Origin: Dolomedes plantarius
Lineage: Eukaryota > Arthropoda > Arachnida > Araneae > Dolomedidae
DNA length: 64,000 nt
Reading direction: 5' to 3'
NCBI GenBank assembly: GCA_907164885.2
Contig: OU015496.1
Span: 169,372,242-169,436,241 of the forward strand
Positions 62,830 through 64,000 of this stretch are shown piece by piece (position 1 is the first letter of the stretch; the number at the start of each line of letters is the position of its first letter). Position numbers and translations under genes: made by a program. The notes beneath the pieces were generated by a model that ran no database searches, was not told the origin of the DNA, and saw nothing but the letters and a program-made list of their open reading frames with translations.

Positions 62830-64000
62830 TTACTTTAACCACGTTATATGTGAATGAATTGAGTAGATCGCACCCAAATAAGAGGGGCCGTGCACTTATG
62901 CAGAGAAAGGCATGAGTAAATTACGCTTAACTAGGACCTATTACACAAAGCTTTATCTTCAGTTTATCTAAATTCCTTCCCTCAAATCGATGTAGACAAT
63001 TTTTATTGTGGAAAACTACAAGTATTATCATTGAAACTATAGCTGAACTATTAACTATAATTATTCTCGTCGTTTGTGAAAGTTTTGATCAAGTAAACAA
63101 AAGGTTGACTTCTGCTCTGAAGAATTACTCTTTTCTAAGTGTTAAGTTTTGAATTATTTACATGATTTTTAAAAAACAAAATATAAATCATCAAAAAAAA
63201 CAAATTTTAAAACAATTGTTTTTCCTAATTACTGACGGTGCTGAAATAGCAAGAGTGTATTTATTCCCTAACTTCATGTTCCCAGTCCTGTTGGAAACTG
63301 TAAATGGAGAAATTTTTAACTAATTAAGTATCCGAGTTATATTTCTTCAAGCCAACAAAACATCTCCATTCTTTCACCTAACGTAAGGAAACTTCCATTG
63401 AAAATCAAATAGTAGACACACCATTAATCGAATCCTGAAAGGGATTTCTCTCTGGACCAATCAGATTTTTTCATACCCAACATAACAAATGCATTTTTAA
63501 CTACCATCTTGGTCTGGACTTGTAACTGTTTTGTTCCTTTGCCTTTTTTTCTTATTTTTACTATGTCAAGTCCTTTTGCACCTTCAATTAATTTATCTCT
63601 TGATGTTATTCAATTCCCTTAATCAGCGCGTGTCGGAAACACCTAGGGAACACCATATAGCTGTCTAACGTCGTGAAAGTCGTATTGGCTCTTAAAGCTA
63701 TACCCCTCAATTAACTGAATGTCAGTCCCTGGGAAAGCAGAATGATAGTGAACTCCATGTCCACGGCTGCTAGCTATACTGGAGTTGTCTTTCTTCAAGC
63801 GTTATATGTACTAAGCTCAGACCATAAGCATTCAGGGACCAAGGGGATATCTCATAAACAACATGCTACGAAGGGAAAACCCACAAAAAGAATATCATTC
63901 TATAAGTAGATTTTAAACGGTATAATCTATCAACCTTCGTCCTGTTAAATCGGATGGAAAAGAACTACAATCACAAACGTGTTTCCAGTTTTATTCGGGC
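62830..64000. other. Unassigned window end
   Basis: No open frame, RNA or element end recognised. Confidence 0.4.

Overview
This is a eukaryotic window: AT-rich DNA with long microsatellites, GT-AG introns of 2-5 kb and many small transposon fossils. It holds one recognisable protein gene, a Stubble-type clip/knot-domain trypsin-like serine protease. The best lineage call is an arthropod: the catalytic domain matches insect Stubble almost motif for motif, and the mobile elements (a Tc1/mariner relative with the DSVDELRRRI motif, Tc1, piggyBac, hAT, tRNA-derived SINEs) are common in arthropods. I cannot place it in a class or species from sequence alone.

Layout. From 1 to about 23 kb there is no recognisable host gene. 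This part has (TA)n and (CA)n tracts, a six-copy 200-bp satellite (2450-3645), a three-layer nest of mobile elements (4207-6350) whose innermost member is a U6 snRNA-LINE chimeric retropseudogene with a 14-bp target duplication, degraded SINEs, and two neat hairpins (7832-7893, 8357-8399). From 23489 to 44642 on the minus strand lies the protease gene, seven coding exons with matching splice phases that give a 431-residue protein. Its introns carry a LINE ORF2 tail, a Tc1 fossil, several TTAA-flanked elements, SINEs and small MITEs. From 44.6 to 64 kb is the 5' flank, dense with mobile elements: a Tc1 element with both ends, a piggyBac transposase fragment, TTAA-flanked non-autonomous elements of several families, three hAT-like elements in the whole window (one with a perfect 8-bp target duplication at 60040-60368), and a SINE nested in a MITE.

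How it fits together. The protease is the only cellular gene seen; its first coding exon is preceded by a plausible splice acceptor, so a 5' non-coding exon and promoter probably lie further upstream, perhaps in one of the CpG-richer patches at 55.06-55.44 kb or 60.6-61.3 kb. The recurring theme of the repeats is insertion at TTAA. At least two element families and one short MITE use this flank, and a piggyBac transposase fragment sits in the same window. The 200-bp satellite unit is also present, as a single diverged inverted copy, inside one of these TTAA elements, which suggests the satellite grew out of a MITE interior. No CRISPR array or bacterial-type feature is present.
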